Shown here piece after piece: positions 28,187 through 36,799 of a DNA stretch of 64,000 nucleotides (position 1 is its first letter; each line of letters begins with the position of its first letter). The position numbers and the translations under genes were made by a program. The notes beneath the pieces were generated by a model. The model had not been told where the DNA came from. It made no database searches and saw only the letters and a program-made list of their open reading frames with translations. This stretch comes from DAOPYE01 sp035352715 (GTDB lineage Bacteria; Acidobacteriota; Holophagae; Holophagales; Holophagaceae), in NCBI GenBank assembly GCA_035352715.1, contig DAOPYE010000001.1:31726-95725 (forward strand), read 5' to 3'.

Positions 28187-29035
28187 GTGAATTCCGAGAC
28201 ATCCTTTCCCGATCTCCAGTGCGCCGTGGCGAGGGAGCGAGCCCTGCGCGAGGTGCGGCATGCTCCCATCGCGGGATTCCTTATCCTGCTGGCCTGGCTG
28301 CTGGTATCGCTGTGGGTTCGCGACTGGGCTTGGGCTCTGGGACTTGGCGCGGCTGCGGCGGCTTGGGGCCTGACGGGGCCTCTCGCCCGGCTTCTGCCAG
28401 AGCGCAATCGCCTGGGCCACGCGCTTTCCCTGGTGGCCTACCCGCTCAATATCGCGATGCTGGCGCTGATCGCATTCTGCGCGACGAGGGGCATCGTCTG
28501 GGATCTTCCGGAACCCTGGGCTTCGCTGGATGGCTCCGCGCAGTGGCTTGCGTTGGCTCCGGCCCTGGCTTACGGCGTGCTCCAGTTCCTGCCTTGGAGG
28601 GACCGGATCCGGCACGCTGGAAAGATCCGGCAGGCGCTGTCTGAATCGGTTTCAGAGCCGCTTGCGGAGGCGGTGCAGGCCCTGATGCGCGGCGGCCCTT
28701 CCAAGCCGGGAGATGGTTCTGAACCAACGGAGGTCGAATTCCGGACCGTTCCCGCCAGCCCGAAGAACCTGCGCCGCTACCTTCGTCTGGACGCCCGAAG
28801 GCACGGTGTCTGGCGAGTGGTCCTTCTGCCGCAAGGCGCCATCGTGTGCTTCCGTGATGGGAGCCGTGCGGAGGCCGTGCCCCGCGGATCGTTCAAGATC
28901 GTCGCGGAGGATCCATCCCCAGGCGCCAGCACGATCCAGTGCTTGGTGCGTTGGAACCAGCACCTGCACGAAGGTCGGATCGCGCCCGAGGATTTCTACC
29001 GTCTTCAGGCCTGGAACCGAGGCGAACAGGGATGA
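28187..29035 (+). CDS. Hypothetical membrane protein
   Basis: 282 residues from the GTG at 28187. A hydrophilic N-terminus of about 30 residues is followed by hydrophobic segments near 30-47 (IAGFLILLAWLLVSLWV), 49-68 and 88-106 (SLVAYPLNIAMLALIAF), and another near 122-138. The C-terminal 150 residues are soluble and basic, with no motif I recognise. The family is unknown. It follows the 70-residue gene by 7 bases and ends six bases before a strong terminator, so it closes the three-gene signalling operon. Confidence 0.65.
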   Translation: MNSETSFPDLQCAVARERALREVRHAPIAGFLILLAWLLVSLWVRDWAWALGLGAAAAAWGLTGPLARLLPERNRLGHALSLVAYPLNIAMLALIAFCATRGIVWDLPEPWASLDGSAQWLALAPALAYGVLQFLPWRDRIRHAGKIRQALSESVSEPLAEAVQALMRGGPSKPGDGSEPTEVEFRTVPASPKNLRRYLRLDARRHGVWRVVLLPQGAIVCFRDGSRAEAVPRGSFKIVAEDPSPGASTIQCLVRWNQHLHEGRIAPEDFYRLQAWNRGEQG

Positions 29036-29040
29036 AAAGA

Positions 29041-29068
29041 AGAGCGCCCGGCCGAGGCCGGGCGCTCT
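29041..29068. terminator. Bidirectional terminator between the membrane-protein operon and etfA
   Basis: 13-base perfect arms AGAGCGCCCGGCC / GGCCGGGCGCTCT around a 2-base spacer. The plus-strand A-rich sequence just upstream (GATGAAAAGAAG) becomes a T-rich tail for the minus-strand etfBA transcript. Confidence 0.8.
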
Positions 29069-29088
29069 GAATACGAAGCCGCGATGAA

Positions 29089-30051
29089 TCAGGCCTTGGC
29101 GGCTTTGACAGCGGCTGTCAATTCCGGCACGACGGTGAAGAGATCGCCGACGATGCCGTAGCTAGCCAGCTTGAAGATGGGGGCCTCGGGATCCTTGTTG
29201 ATGGCGACGATGACCTTGGATGTCGACATGCCGGCCACATGCTGGATGGCGCCGCTGATGCCCACGGCGATATACAGCGTGGGGCTGACGACCTTGCCCG
29301 TCTGGCCCACCTGCTGGCTGTGGGGAATGCCCCAGCCCGCGTCCACGGCGGCCCGGCTGGCGCCCACGACACCGCCCAGCGCCTCGGCCAGGTCCTCCAG
29401 GAGCTTGAAGTTCTCGCCGCTGCCCATGCCGCGGCCACCGCTCACGATGACATCGGCTTCGGTCAGATCCAGCTTGCCGCCGACCTTGGCCAGGATTTCC
29501 TTCACCACCGCCTTGAAGCTGTCCGCAGGGGCGGGCAGGGCTTCCACCGCGCCCGCCTTGGCGTTGGCGGTGACGGCAAAGACGTTGGGACGCGTGGTGG
29601 CCACCTGGATGGCGCTGGTGAAATCCACCGTCGCGTTGGCCTTGCCCGCGTATACGGGGCGCACCGCCTGCAGCTTGCCGCCGGCCATGCAAAGGCCCGT
29701 GACATCCGCCGCATAGCCCGCGTCCAGGCGCGCGGCCACGCGGGGAGCGACATCCTTGCCCGTGGAGGTCGCGGCGGCTAGCAGCACGGTCGCGCCCTTG
29801 GCCTTCACGGTGTCGGCGATGGCCGCGGCGAAAGCGTCGCTGGAATAGGCGGCGAGACTCGCGCCCTCGATCTTCACGATCGTGTCCGCGCCGTAGGCAG
29901 CGGCTTCTTCCACACCGGCCAGATCCGCGCCGACGAAGAGGGCGCCGACGGTCTTGCCGCTGGCGTCCGCTAGGCGGCGCGCTTCGCTGAGGGCTTCCAG
30001 GGAAGGCTTGCGGATCTTGCCGTCCTTCAGTTCGCTATAAACCAGAATCAT
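29089..30051 (-). CDS. etfA: Electron transfer flavoprotein, alpha subunit
   Basis: 320 residues. The C-terminal FAD domain is well preserved: [51 protein letters not shown] and the family signature [20 protein letters not shown]. With EtfB it passes electrons from acyl-CoA dehydrogenases to the quinone pool via ETF-quinone oxidoreductase. It is 38 bases downstream of etfB on the same strand. No acyl-CoA dehydrogenase is adjacent; the enoyl-CoA hydratase at 24.4 kb is the nearest beta-oxidation gene. Confidence 0.96.
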   Translation of the reverse strand: MILVYSELKDGKIRKPSLEALSEARRLADASGKTVGALFVGADLAGVEEAAAYGADTIVKIEGASLAAYSSDAFAAAIADTVKAKGATVLLAAATSTGKDVAPRVAARLDAGYAADVTGLCMAGGKLQAVRPVYAGKANATVDFTSAIQVATTRPNVFAVTANAKAGAVEALPAPADSFKAVVKEILAKVGGKLDLTEADVIVSGGRGMGSGENFKLLEDLAEALGGVVGASRAAVDAGWGIPHSQQVGQTGKVVSPTLYIAVGISGAIQHVAGMSTSKVIVAINKDPEAPIFKLASYGIVGDLFTVVPELTAAVKAAKA

Positions 30052-30089
30052 CGAATCACTCCGTTTCCATTAACGTGGGTTGGGTCGAA

Positions 30090-30824
30090 CTAGAGGACCT
30101 TGGCTTCGTCGCGGAGCAGGGCCACCAGGGCGGCGGCGTCCTCGACCTTCTTGCCTTCGGGACGCGCGGAGGGCAGCGCCAGGGCGGACACGACAGCGGA
30201 CGCGGAGACGGCGGGAGCTTCGATCTCTTCGATGGGCTTTTTCTTCGCGGCCATGATGCCCTTGAGGCTCGCATAGCGGGGATCGTTCAGGCCGCGCTGG
30301 GCGGTGATGACGGCGGGCAGGGCGCCCTCCACCACTTCGGTTCCAGCATCGCCTTCGCGCTCGGCGCGGAAGGAGCCCTCGCTCAGTTCCAGCTTCGTCA
30401 CCAGACCCGCGTGTCCCAGGCCCAGCAGTTCTGCCACGATGGGGCCCACCGCACCGTTGTCGCTGCCAAAGCCCTTGTTGCCGAACAGCAGCAGATCGAA
30501 GCCCTTGTCCTTGGCGTAGGCGGCGAGCGCCTTGCCCACGGCCAATGGATCGCCGGCTTCGGCGGCCTTCACCAGCACGGCCTGGTCCGAGCCCAGCGCC
30601 AGGGCGTTGCGGAGCACATCCTTGGCCTTGTCATCGCCCACCGCGACGGCCACCACTTCCGCACCCTTGGATTCCTTCAGGCGAAGGGCTTCCTCCAGGG
30701 CGTACTCGTCATAGGGGCTGGTGATCCACTTCACATCGGCGGGATCCAGGGACTTGCCGTCCGCGGCCACCTTGATCTTGGTTTCGGTGTCAGGCACTTG
30801 CTTGAGCGCAACAAGGATCTTCAT
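30090..30824 (-). CDS. etfB: Electron transfer flavoprotein, beta subunit
   Basis: 244 residues from ATG 30824, with CGGAGATCTC upstream. Signatures: MKILVALKQVPDTETKIKV, SPYDEYALEEALRLKE, GNKGFGSDNGAVGPIVAELL (the AMP-binding loop carries GSDNG as usual) and the signature region LPAVITAQRGLNDPRYASLK. It forms the heterodimer with EtfA encoded just downstream. Confidence 0.96.
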   Translation of the reverse strand: MKILVALKQVPDTETKIKVAADGKSLDPADVKWITSPYDEYALEEALRLKESKGAEVVAVAVGDDKAKDVLRNALALGSDQAVLVKAAEAGDPLAVGKALAAYAKDKGFDLLLFGNKGFGSDNGAVGPIVAELLGLGHAGLVTKLELSEGSFRAEREGDAGTEVVEGALPAVITAQRGLNDPRYASLKGIMAAKKKPIEEIEAPAVSASAVVSALALPSARPEGKKVEDAAALVALLRDEAKVL

Positions 30825-31002
30825 GAGATCTCCGGGATGTGGTTTTTCAAAACGCGATCCGGAAAGTTTATCCAAGGGCTGTCCAAGCTCAAAACGATCC
30901 TCTTGTCCGCCTAACCTTCTTGCGTCGAGGCCTGCGCCGGGTCGCGACCGAAATGCGGACCCGGGTGCGGCCTGCGCTGCCAGGCCTGCTAAAGTTTCGT
31001 CC

Positions 31003-32103
31003 ATGGCAATACAGGCAATTCAGATGGACCCTGCAGCATTCAGGAACGCGCTGGTGTTCACCGGAGGAGGCACGGGAGGGCACTACTTTCCGGCCATCGC
31101 CTTGGCTCAAGGGGCCCGGGAGCGCTGGCCCGATCTTTCGATCGCCTTTGTCGGCGCCACGCGGGGCATTGAGGCGCGCAAGCTGCCCGAAAGCGGCTGG
31201 CCTCATCTGCTGCTCGATGTGGAAGGCTTCCTGGGGCGCTCGCCCCTGTCCGCGCTGCGGAGCCTGCGCAAGCTCTGGCGCGCCCGGCGCGCCCTGATGC
31301 GGCTCTGGCGCGCCAACCGGCCATGGGCCGTCATCGCCACGGGGGGATACGCCTCTGCTCCGGCGTTGCTGGCGGCGCGATCCCTGGGGATTCCCTACTT
31401 CATCCATGAATCCAACGCCCAGCCCGGCATCCTCGTGCGCTTGACAGGCAAGGGCGCGTGCCGCGTGTGGTGTGGAATGGAGGCCGTCCAGGCCCGCCTG
31501 AAGGGAGCTTCCTGCCGGATCGTGGGCACGCCCGTTCGGGCGGATTTCATGCGCACCTTCGCACGTCTGGAAGAGGGTTCCGTGCCCCATCGCCTGCTGG
31601 TGCTGGGCGGGAGCGGGGGGGCGCGCGCGCTGAACGAGGCCATCCTGCAATCCGCGCCAGCCCTGCTGGAGGCCTTTCCTGATTGGGAAATCCTGCACCA
31701 GACCGGGGCTCGGGATTTCCCTCAGATCGAGACTCGGCCACGCCATCCGCGCCATGGCATCCAGCCCTTTCTGGACGCCGTGGATCGGGAACTGGAGGCC
31801 TCCAGCCTTGTGATCTCCCGTTCCGGGGCCAGCACCTGCGCGGAGCTGAAGGCTTGTGGCCGTCCCGCGATCCTGGTGCCCATGCCGGGCAGCGCCAGCG
31901 ATCACCAAACCGAGAACGCGCGGGCCATGGCTCAGGAGGGGCGCGCCGTGCTTTTGCCCCAAGGCCCTTCGCTGGGCGAGGATCTGGTGAAGGAGGCGGG
32001 GCGGTTCATGGCTGATGCCGCATTGCGCGCGGAATTTGCGAAGCCCTCGGCGAATCGGGCCGTGGAACAGTGTCTGGATGATCTCGCCGAACGGATGGTT
32101 TGA
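31003..32103 (+). CDS. murG: UDP-N-acetylglucosamine--undecaprenyl-PP-MurNAc-pentapeptide transferase MurG
   Basis: 366 residues, a GT28 enzyme on the inner face of the cytoplasmic membrane that makes lipid II. FTGGGTGGHYFPAIALA near the start is the family glycine loop; GGYASAPALLAARSLGIPYF, HESNAQPG, LGGSGGARALNEAI and SRSGASTCAELKACGRPAIL with the conserved Glu follow. The ATG at 31003 has a weak ribosome site; 31024 is a possible alternative. It lies outside a division-and-wall cluster; its neighbours downstream are the S41 homologue and YibQ, both cell-envelope genes. Confidence 0.94.
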   Translation: MAIQAIQMDPAAFRNALVFTGGGTGGHYFPAIALAQGARERWPDLSIAFVGATRGIEARKLPESGWPHLLLDVEGFLGRSPLSALRSLRKLWRARRALMRLWRANRPWAVIATGGYASAPALLAARSLGIPYFIHESNAQPGILVRLTGKGACRVWCGMEAVQARLKGASCRIVGTPVRADFMRTFARLEEGSVPHRLLVLGGSGGARALNEAILQSAPALLEAFPDWEILHQTGARDFPQIETRPRHPRHGIQPFLDAVDRELEASSLVISRSGASTCAELKACGRPAILVPMPGSASDHQTENARAMAQEGRAVLLPQGPSLGEDLVKEAGRFMADAALRAEFAKPSANRAVEQCLDDLAERMV

Positions 32104-32132
32104 TCCTCCTTCATTGCGCTTACAATGGATGC

Positions 32133-33329
32133 ATGCATCAGCGCGCCTGGCTTTCGATCCTGACATTCCCCCTCGTTGCCGCCTTCACCTACCCCATGGT
32201 GTTCAAGCAGGCCCCGGCCGCTGCCAGCGAGAACCGTCAGGCCTACCAGGATCCCTTGGCGGGGCTGTCGGATATCCAGGATGTGCTGAGTCTGGTCCGG
32301 GACAACTACGTGGATGCCCCCGATATGGAGAAGGTCATCAGCGGAGGTGTCGAGGCCGTGCTCGAGCGGGCGCATCCCCTGAACGCGTACCTGACGCCTG
32401 AAGAATTGCGGCAGGCTGATCCCGGTCCCGCCCAGGTGGGACTCGTCCTGCTCAAGCGCGACATCGTGGCGAGAGTGATGGTGGTGATGCCCGGCAGCCC
32501 CGCCGCCAAGGCTGGCCTCCAGCCGGGCGATATCATTCGCAAGCTGGATGGACAATCCGTGGGCAACTTCACGGCCTGGAGCCTGGATCAGAAACTGCGC
32601 GGTCCCGTGGGTTCAAGCCTTGAACTGTTGGACTGGATGGCGTCCAACGGGCAGGTGAAAAAGGTGACGCTCCAGCGTGAGCTGCCCCAGCGGATCGCCA
32701 TCGGGCTTCGGACGACGCCCAAAGCCGCGTTGCTGACGGTTCCCGATCTGCAGGTCGGACGGGCGGCGGAGATGCGCGCGCTGCTGACAGGCCTGGACCA
32801 CAAACTGCCGCTGGTGCTGGATCTGCGTGGATGCAATGGCGGAGATATCGACGAGGCTGCTGCCGTCGCCGGATTGCTTGGCAAGGCGGGCGCGTTTGCG
32901 ACCCTTCAGGAAACCGGCAAGCCGGATCGCGCGCTGAATGCCGTCTCGGCCAATGTGCCCGGCTTCGACAAGCTGGCGGTGCTGGCGGGCGCGGGCACCA
33001 TGGGGGCGGGAGAAGCGCTGGCTTCGTTCCTCAAGAAGCAGTCGGTGGTGACTGTGGGCGAGCGGACGGCGGCCCTGGGTGTGCAGCGCACGCGCATCCT
33101 GCTGAAGCAGGGCGGCGCGGTCGAACTGGTCAACCGCCGCTGGCTGGGAGCCGGAGGCGAGAAGCTGGACCGCCAAGGCGTGGCGCCGGACTATTCGTTG
33201 CGAGGCTTGCAGCCCGACGAGGATCCCTTGCCCAAGGTATTGGACGCCCTGGAAGCCAAGAACAAGCCCGCGAAGACGGACAAGATCGCCTGGTTCGGTC
33301 CCCTGGGCCGCGCGCTGGAAATCGCCTGA
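32133..33329 (+). CDS. S41 (CtpA-like) protease homologue, predicted catalytically inactive
   Basis: 398 residues: an N-terminal hydrophobic export segment (about 5-20), a helical region with SLVRDNYVDAPDMEKVISGG, a PDZ domain at about 98-180 (SPAAKAGLQPGDIIRKLDGQ) and an S41 core with LVLDLRGCNGGDIDEAAAVA. In active CtpA enzymes the core has a G-[ST]-A-S-A-S-E loop whose middle Ser is the nucleophile and a GKGxVQ loop with the base Lys. Here these read GTMGAGE (Gly291, codon at 33003-33005, in place of Ser) and AALGVQ (Leu315, codon at 33075-33077, in place of Lys). The rest of the fold looks kept, so it may work as a binding or scaffold protein. It is 3 bases from the YibQ gene. Confidence 0.85.
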   Translation: MHQRAWLSILTFPLVAAFTYPMVFKQAPAAASENRQAYQDPLAGLSDIQDVLSLVRDNYVDAPDMEKVISGGVEAVLERAHPLNAYLTPEELRQADPGPAQVGLVLLKRDIVARVMVVMPGSPAAKAGLQPGDIIRKLDGQSVGNFTAWSLDQKLRGPVGSSLELLDWMASNGQVKKVTLQRELPQRIAIGLRTTPKAALLTVPDLQVGRAAEMRALLTGLDHKLPLVLDLRGCNGGDIDEAAAVAGLLGKAGAFATLQETGKPDRALNAVSANVPGFDKLAVLAGAGTMGAGEALASFLKKQSVVTVGERTAALGVQRTRILLKQGGAVELVNRRWLGAGGEKLDRQGVAPDYSLRGLQPDEDPLPKVLDALEAKNKPAKTDKIAWFGPLGRALEIA

Positions 33330-33332
33330 TCC

Positions 33333-34358
33333 ATGGCGTCCCAGCAAGCACCGCGGCGGACACCACGACGGACATCTGGAGGAGGACGGCGAACCTCGAC
33401 GCCCATCCTGGCGGTCTGGGGCGCGTTCATGATCATCCTTGGCCTGGGGTTGGGACTGCTGTTCAGCCAGTCCTCCTGTGCGCGGAAGAAGCGGCCTTCG
33501 GAAAACCAGGAGCGGGCGCCGGAGTCTGCGCCTCGCCATCATTCCGGGCGGCGCGAACAGGAAGCTCCCAAAGAAAAACAGACGGAAACGTCCACTGAAA
33601 AATCAGGCGCCACCGAAAAGCAGCCTTCCGCTCCGCGTGAATCCGGTCGAGCGCAGGGCCCGGCGGAGCCAGCCCACGTCGAGCCGAGTCTTCCGAAATT
33701 CGCCCTGGTGATTGACGATCTGGGCTATGCCAGGCCCGAATGGGTCACCCGTCTGTGCGCGCAGCCGGTGGCGTTTTCCGTGGCGGTGCTGCCCTTCCAG
33801 GAATTCACGAAAGAGAGCGCCGAGATCGCCTACGAGCGGGGCAAGGAGGTGATGCTTCACCTGCCCATGGAACCCATCGGCTACCCCGCGCCGGGCAAGG
33901 ATCCCGGGTCCAACGCCATCCTGTTCAACATGAAGGAGGCTGATATCCGCGCCCGGGTGCGGGCCGCGCTGGACGCCATCCCCCACCGCAAGGGCGTCAA
34001 CAACCATATGGGCAGCCGCATCACGCCGGATACGGCGCGCATGACGTGGATCCTTCAGGAGATCAAGGCGCGGCGATGCTTCTTCCTGGATAGCCGCACG
34101 GAGAAGAATTCCGTGGCTTTTGATGTGGCCGAGCGCCTGGGGGTGCCCTCGGTGCAGCGCAAGGTCTTTCTTGACGATGACAAGGCGTATCCGGAAATGG
34201 AAAAGCAATGGGATCGCGCCATCGCCCTGGCCAAGAAAGAGGGCCAGGTGGTCATCATCGGGCACATCTATCCCGAAACCGTCGCAGCCCTGGAAAAGCT
34301 CATTCCGAGGGCCAAGGGGCAGGTCCGGTTCGTGAAGGCGGGAGAGCTGGTTCGTTAG
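33333..34358 (+). CDS. YibQ-like divergent polysaccharide deacetylase
   Basis: 341 residues. One N-terminal transmembrane helix (AVWGAFMIILGLGLGLLF) is followed by a Glu/Lys/Pro-rich linker to about residue 115, then the divergent deacetylase domain (PF04748-type): LPKFALVIDDLGYARPEWV, GKEVMLHLPMEPIGYPAPG, GVNNHMGSRITPDTARM, FFLDSRTEKNSVAFDVAERL and VVIIGHIYPETVAAL. Metal-ligand Asp/His positions (DD in VIDDLG, H in NNHMGS and in GHIYP) are kept. YibQ homologues often sit beside CtpA and EnvC-type genes and are thought to act on peptidoglycan glycans. It starts 4 bases after the S41 homologue's stop. Confidence 0.88.
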   Translation: MASQQAPRRTPRRTSGGGRRTSTPILAVWGAFMIILGLGLGLLFSQSSCARKKRPSENQERAPESAPRHHSGRREQEAPKEKQTETSTEKSGATEKQPSAPRESGRAQGPAEPAHVEPSLPKFALVIDDLGYARPEWVTRLCAQPVAFSVAVLPFQEFTKESAEIAYERGKEVMLHLPMEPIGYPAPGKDPGSNAILFNMKEADIRARVRAALDAIPHRKGVNNHMGSRITPDTARMTWILQEIKARRCFFLDSRTEKNSVAFDVAERLGVPSVQRKVFLDDDKAYPEMEKQWDRAIALAKKEGQVVIIGHIYPETVAALEKLIPRAKGQVRFVKAGELVR

Positions 34359-34402
34359 GAATCGCCCGGCTTTGGCCAGCGCAGGGGTGAAGCCTTGGCG
34401 GC

Positions 34403-34729
34403 CTACTCGGCGCGCGCCACGGACTGCCGCAGCCATTCCATGAACGGCGGCGCGCCCGCGCCCACGGGGAACATCAGGATTTCCGGGATCTCGTAGGTGT
34501 GCATCTCCGAAATCAGCTGCGAAACCTGCTCGAACTGGTCCTGCGTTGTCTTGATGATGAGCATGACCTCTTCGTCCAGGTGGGTTCCCCCCTGGTAGTA
34601 GTAATAGCTTTTGATCGACGGCAGGATGTTCACGCAGGCCGCGAAGCCTTGGTCCACGACTCCGGAAGCAATGGTGAGAGCCGTTTCTTCACTGCCACAG
34701 GTGGTGATGACGATGCACGCTTCGATCAT
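34403..34729 (-). CDS. cutA: Divalent-cation tolerance protein CutA
   Basis: 108 residues from ATG 34729. The small ferredoxin-like trimer family is clear: IEACIVITTCGSEETALTIA at the N-terminus, LIIKTTQDQFEQVSQLISEM, and HTYEIPEILMFPVGAG near the C-terminus, the family's best-kept stretch. It has been linked to copper tolerance in E. coli but its molecular role is unclear. It is a single gene, convergent with yibQ and divergent from the phosphoesterase. Confidence 0.92.
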   Translation of the reverse strand: MIEACIVITTCGSEETALTIASGVVDQGFAACVNILPSIKSYYYYQGGTHLDEEVMLIIKTTQDQFEQVSQLISEMHTYEIPEILMFPVGAGAPPFMEWLRQSVARAE

Positions 34730-34970
34730 GGGCTTGCGACTCCTGCCAGATCCTGGCCATGGACGAGTCTGCCATGGCTTGGCCTCCAACCCAAGTGGAA
34801 GAAAGCGCCCTCAATAGAGATCGCGTGCGATTCCATGGACATGCGCGGAAGGTTGCCGACAAGGAGAAGGCGATGGGCATCGCCGCATCCTTTCCAGCTT
34901 GGGAGCAGGGGGTTAACAAGTTGTTCATGCGCGACCGGAATGATGAAGGCACCTTCTACGGAGCTGCATC

Positions 34971-36719
34971 ATGCGAATGACTTTACGGACTTTCCTGCTC
35001 GTCGTGGCGGCGCTGACGCTTGAATTGGCCTGCACCAGCGCTTCGGACAAGCCTGCGGCGCCCAAGCCTGATCCGGTCCCGGTTCAGGCCTCCAGCAACG
35101 CCTGGCGCTTTGCCGTGCATGGGGACACCCAATGGACCTCGTTGGATGACGGCCGAAACCCCAATACGGTGGCGGTGGATGTCATCCATCAGATCGACCA
35201 AGCCTTCATCGACCAAGGCGTGTCCTTTGTCCTGGCCGTGGGCGATGTCACCGACAACGGCAGCAAGGTGGCGCTGGATACGCGGGCGACCTATGCGCAG
35301 GAACTCTACAACGCCGGCATCGGCTTCTTCGCCCTCCGGGGCAACCACGAGAGTTCCCAGGCCGCGGGCGTCGAATTCCAGCGGATCTTTCCGCAGACTC
35401 AGAACGGTCTCCAAAACGCGACGCCCGCCAACGCGTTCATCACGACCACAGATGCGATCCAGCCTCCGGCCGTGCAGGGCGCGACCTTCACGGTGGGGTC
35501 CAATTTTAGCAGTCCGAGCGCCAATCTGGCCGGATTGAGCTATGCCTTCGACTACAAGAATGTGCGCTTCGTCCTGCTGGATCAGTTCACCCCCATGGAT
35601 GGCGCTGCGGCCATCAAGGGGCGCATCAACGACCAGCAGGCGTGGATCGACAAGCAGCTCTGGACCGGGAATCGCGCGGCCAACACGCACGCCATCGTGT
35701 TCGGACACAAGGGGCTGATCACGTCCAATTACACCGACTCGCTGTTTGGCAGCGATCCTTCCGCGGATGCGAGCGGGCAGGATGCCTTCATCAATGCGAT
35801 GTATTCGAACAACGTCCGCTACTACTTCGGCGGCCACGACCACATCCATGATCGACAGTTGGTGGCGAATACCAAGGGCGGCAACCGCATCACGGAAATC
35901 GTGACGGCCTCCTGCAGCTCGAAGTTCTACCTGCCGTTCATCTCGCAGGACGGGGCGACGAAGACGTCCAACGACATTGCCTACAACGTTCCGGCCTTCG
36001 GCTATGCCCGCAAGACGCCGCTGTCTGAGCTGGCGAACGATATCGGCTACTACATCTGCACCGTGGACGGGGCGAAGGTGAACGTGGATTTCTATGCCGC
36101 GGACGTGACGCCGAACCTCAGCCTTGCGGGCAACAGCCTGACCGGGGAATACCTGCTGAATGGAAGCACGCCGCAGCTCACCTTCACCAAGCGGGAGAGC
36201 TTTGGGTACAGCCTCAATGGCAAGGAATTCGTCATCGCCCAGGGCAAGGACTACAAGTCCGTGACGGATTCGTTCGCGGGCACCACGACGTCCATGGCGA
36301 TCCTGGGTGGGACGAACGGAAGCACCGTCACCGATGGATCCGGGGCGGCCACGAGCAAGGCCGTCAACACGGGCTGGTCAGCCCGCACCAACGGCCTAGC
36401 CAGCGATATTCTCAGCCTGTGGGGCTTGTCCGATCTTGGCAGCGCCACTTCGGACACTTACGCGCTGGCGATGACGTACGATCCCAGCACGACGCTGGAT
36501 GCCCAACAGTTGGCCAACGGATGGTTCGTTCTGGCGGCCAAGTCGGGCGGGGTGTGGGTGAAGGCGGTGAACCTCAACACGGGCGGCAAGAAGAACTTCG
36601 TCCTGGGGCCCTGGAATGCCAAATACGCCCTGGGCACATACGGCGTGGACACCAGCAAGAATCAGGTCTGGGCGGTGATCAACACCACCGGCGATTTTGC
36701 GGCGGCCCTGGCCCAATAG
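34971..36719 (+). CDS. Exported metallophosphoesterase with large C-terminal extension
   Basis: 582 residues with an N-terminal signal (MRMTLRTFLLVVAALTLELA followed by Cys21), probably a lipoprotein although the -3 residue (Glu) is unusual. The calcineurin-like core covers about 40-330: FAVHGDTQW, VLAVGDVTDNG, FALRGNHESS, IVFGHKGLI and YFGGHDHIHDRQ, giving all metal ligands. Residues about 395-582 form a beta-rich domain rich in Thr, Ser and Gly (for example TTSMAILGGTNGSTVTDGSG, then WSARTNGLASDIL) of unknown family. The core resembles secreted phosphodiesterases/acid phosphatases; the substrate is unknown. Single gene, with a terminator hairpin behind it. Confidence 0.82.
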   Translation: MRMTLRTFLLVVAALTLELACTSASDKPAAPKPDPVPVQASSNAWRFAVHGDTQWTSLDDGRNPNTVAVDVIHQIDQAFIDQGVSFVLAVGDVTDNGSKVALDTRATYAQELYNAGIGFFALRGNHESSQAAGVEFQRIFPQTQNGLQNATPANAFITTTDAIQPPAVQGATFTVGSNFSSPSANLAGLSYAFDYKNVRFVLLDQFTPMDGAAAIKGRINDQQAWIDKQLWTGNRAANTHAIVFGHKGLITSNYTDSLFGSDPSADASGQDAFINAMYSNNVRYYFGGHDHIHDRQLVANTKGGNRITEIVTASCSSKFYLPFISQDGATKTSNDIAYNVPAFGYARKTPLSELANDIGYYICTVDGAKVNVDFYAADVTPNLSLAGNSLTGEYLLNGSTPQLTFTKRESFGYSLNGKEFVIAQGKDYKSVTDSFAGTTTSMAILGGTNGSTVTDGSGAATSKAVNTGWSARTNGLASDILSLWGLSDLGSATSDTYALAMTYDPSTTLDAQQLANGWFVLAAKSGGVWVKAVNLNTGGKKNFVLGPWNAKYALGTYGVDTSKNQVWAVINTTGDFAAALAQ

Positions 36720-36755
36720 CTTTCCGGGGCGGCGGAAAACCTGGATAATGAAGGC

Positions 36756-36789
36756 AGCGGCTCCGGGCTCTTCGGGCCGCTCCTTTTTT
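36756..36789 (+). terminator. Rho-independent terminator before prfC
   Basis: AGCGGC-T-CCG pairs with CGG-GCCGCT (one bulged base) and is followed by CC and six T. It ends only about ten bases before the start codon of prfC, so prfC transcription either reads through or begins within or after the hairpin. Confidence 0.75.
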
Positions 36790-36799
36790 GTGGCAGGCC

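Noticed and set aside
34759..34980. A 73-codon plus-strand frame between cutA and the phosphoesterase
   Set aside because: No ribosome site or family match; it overlaps the upstream region of cutA and ends inside the phosphoesterase start. The 241-base interval is more likely a divergent promoter region.
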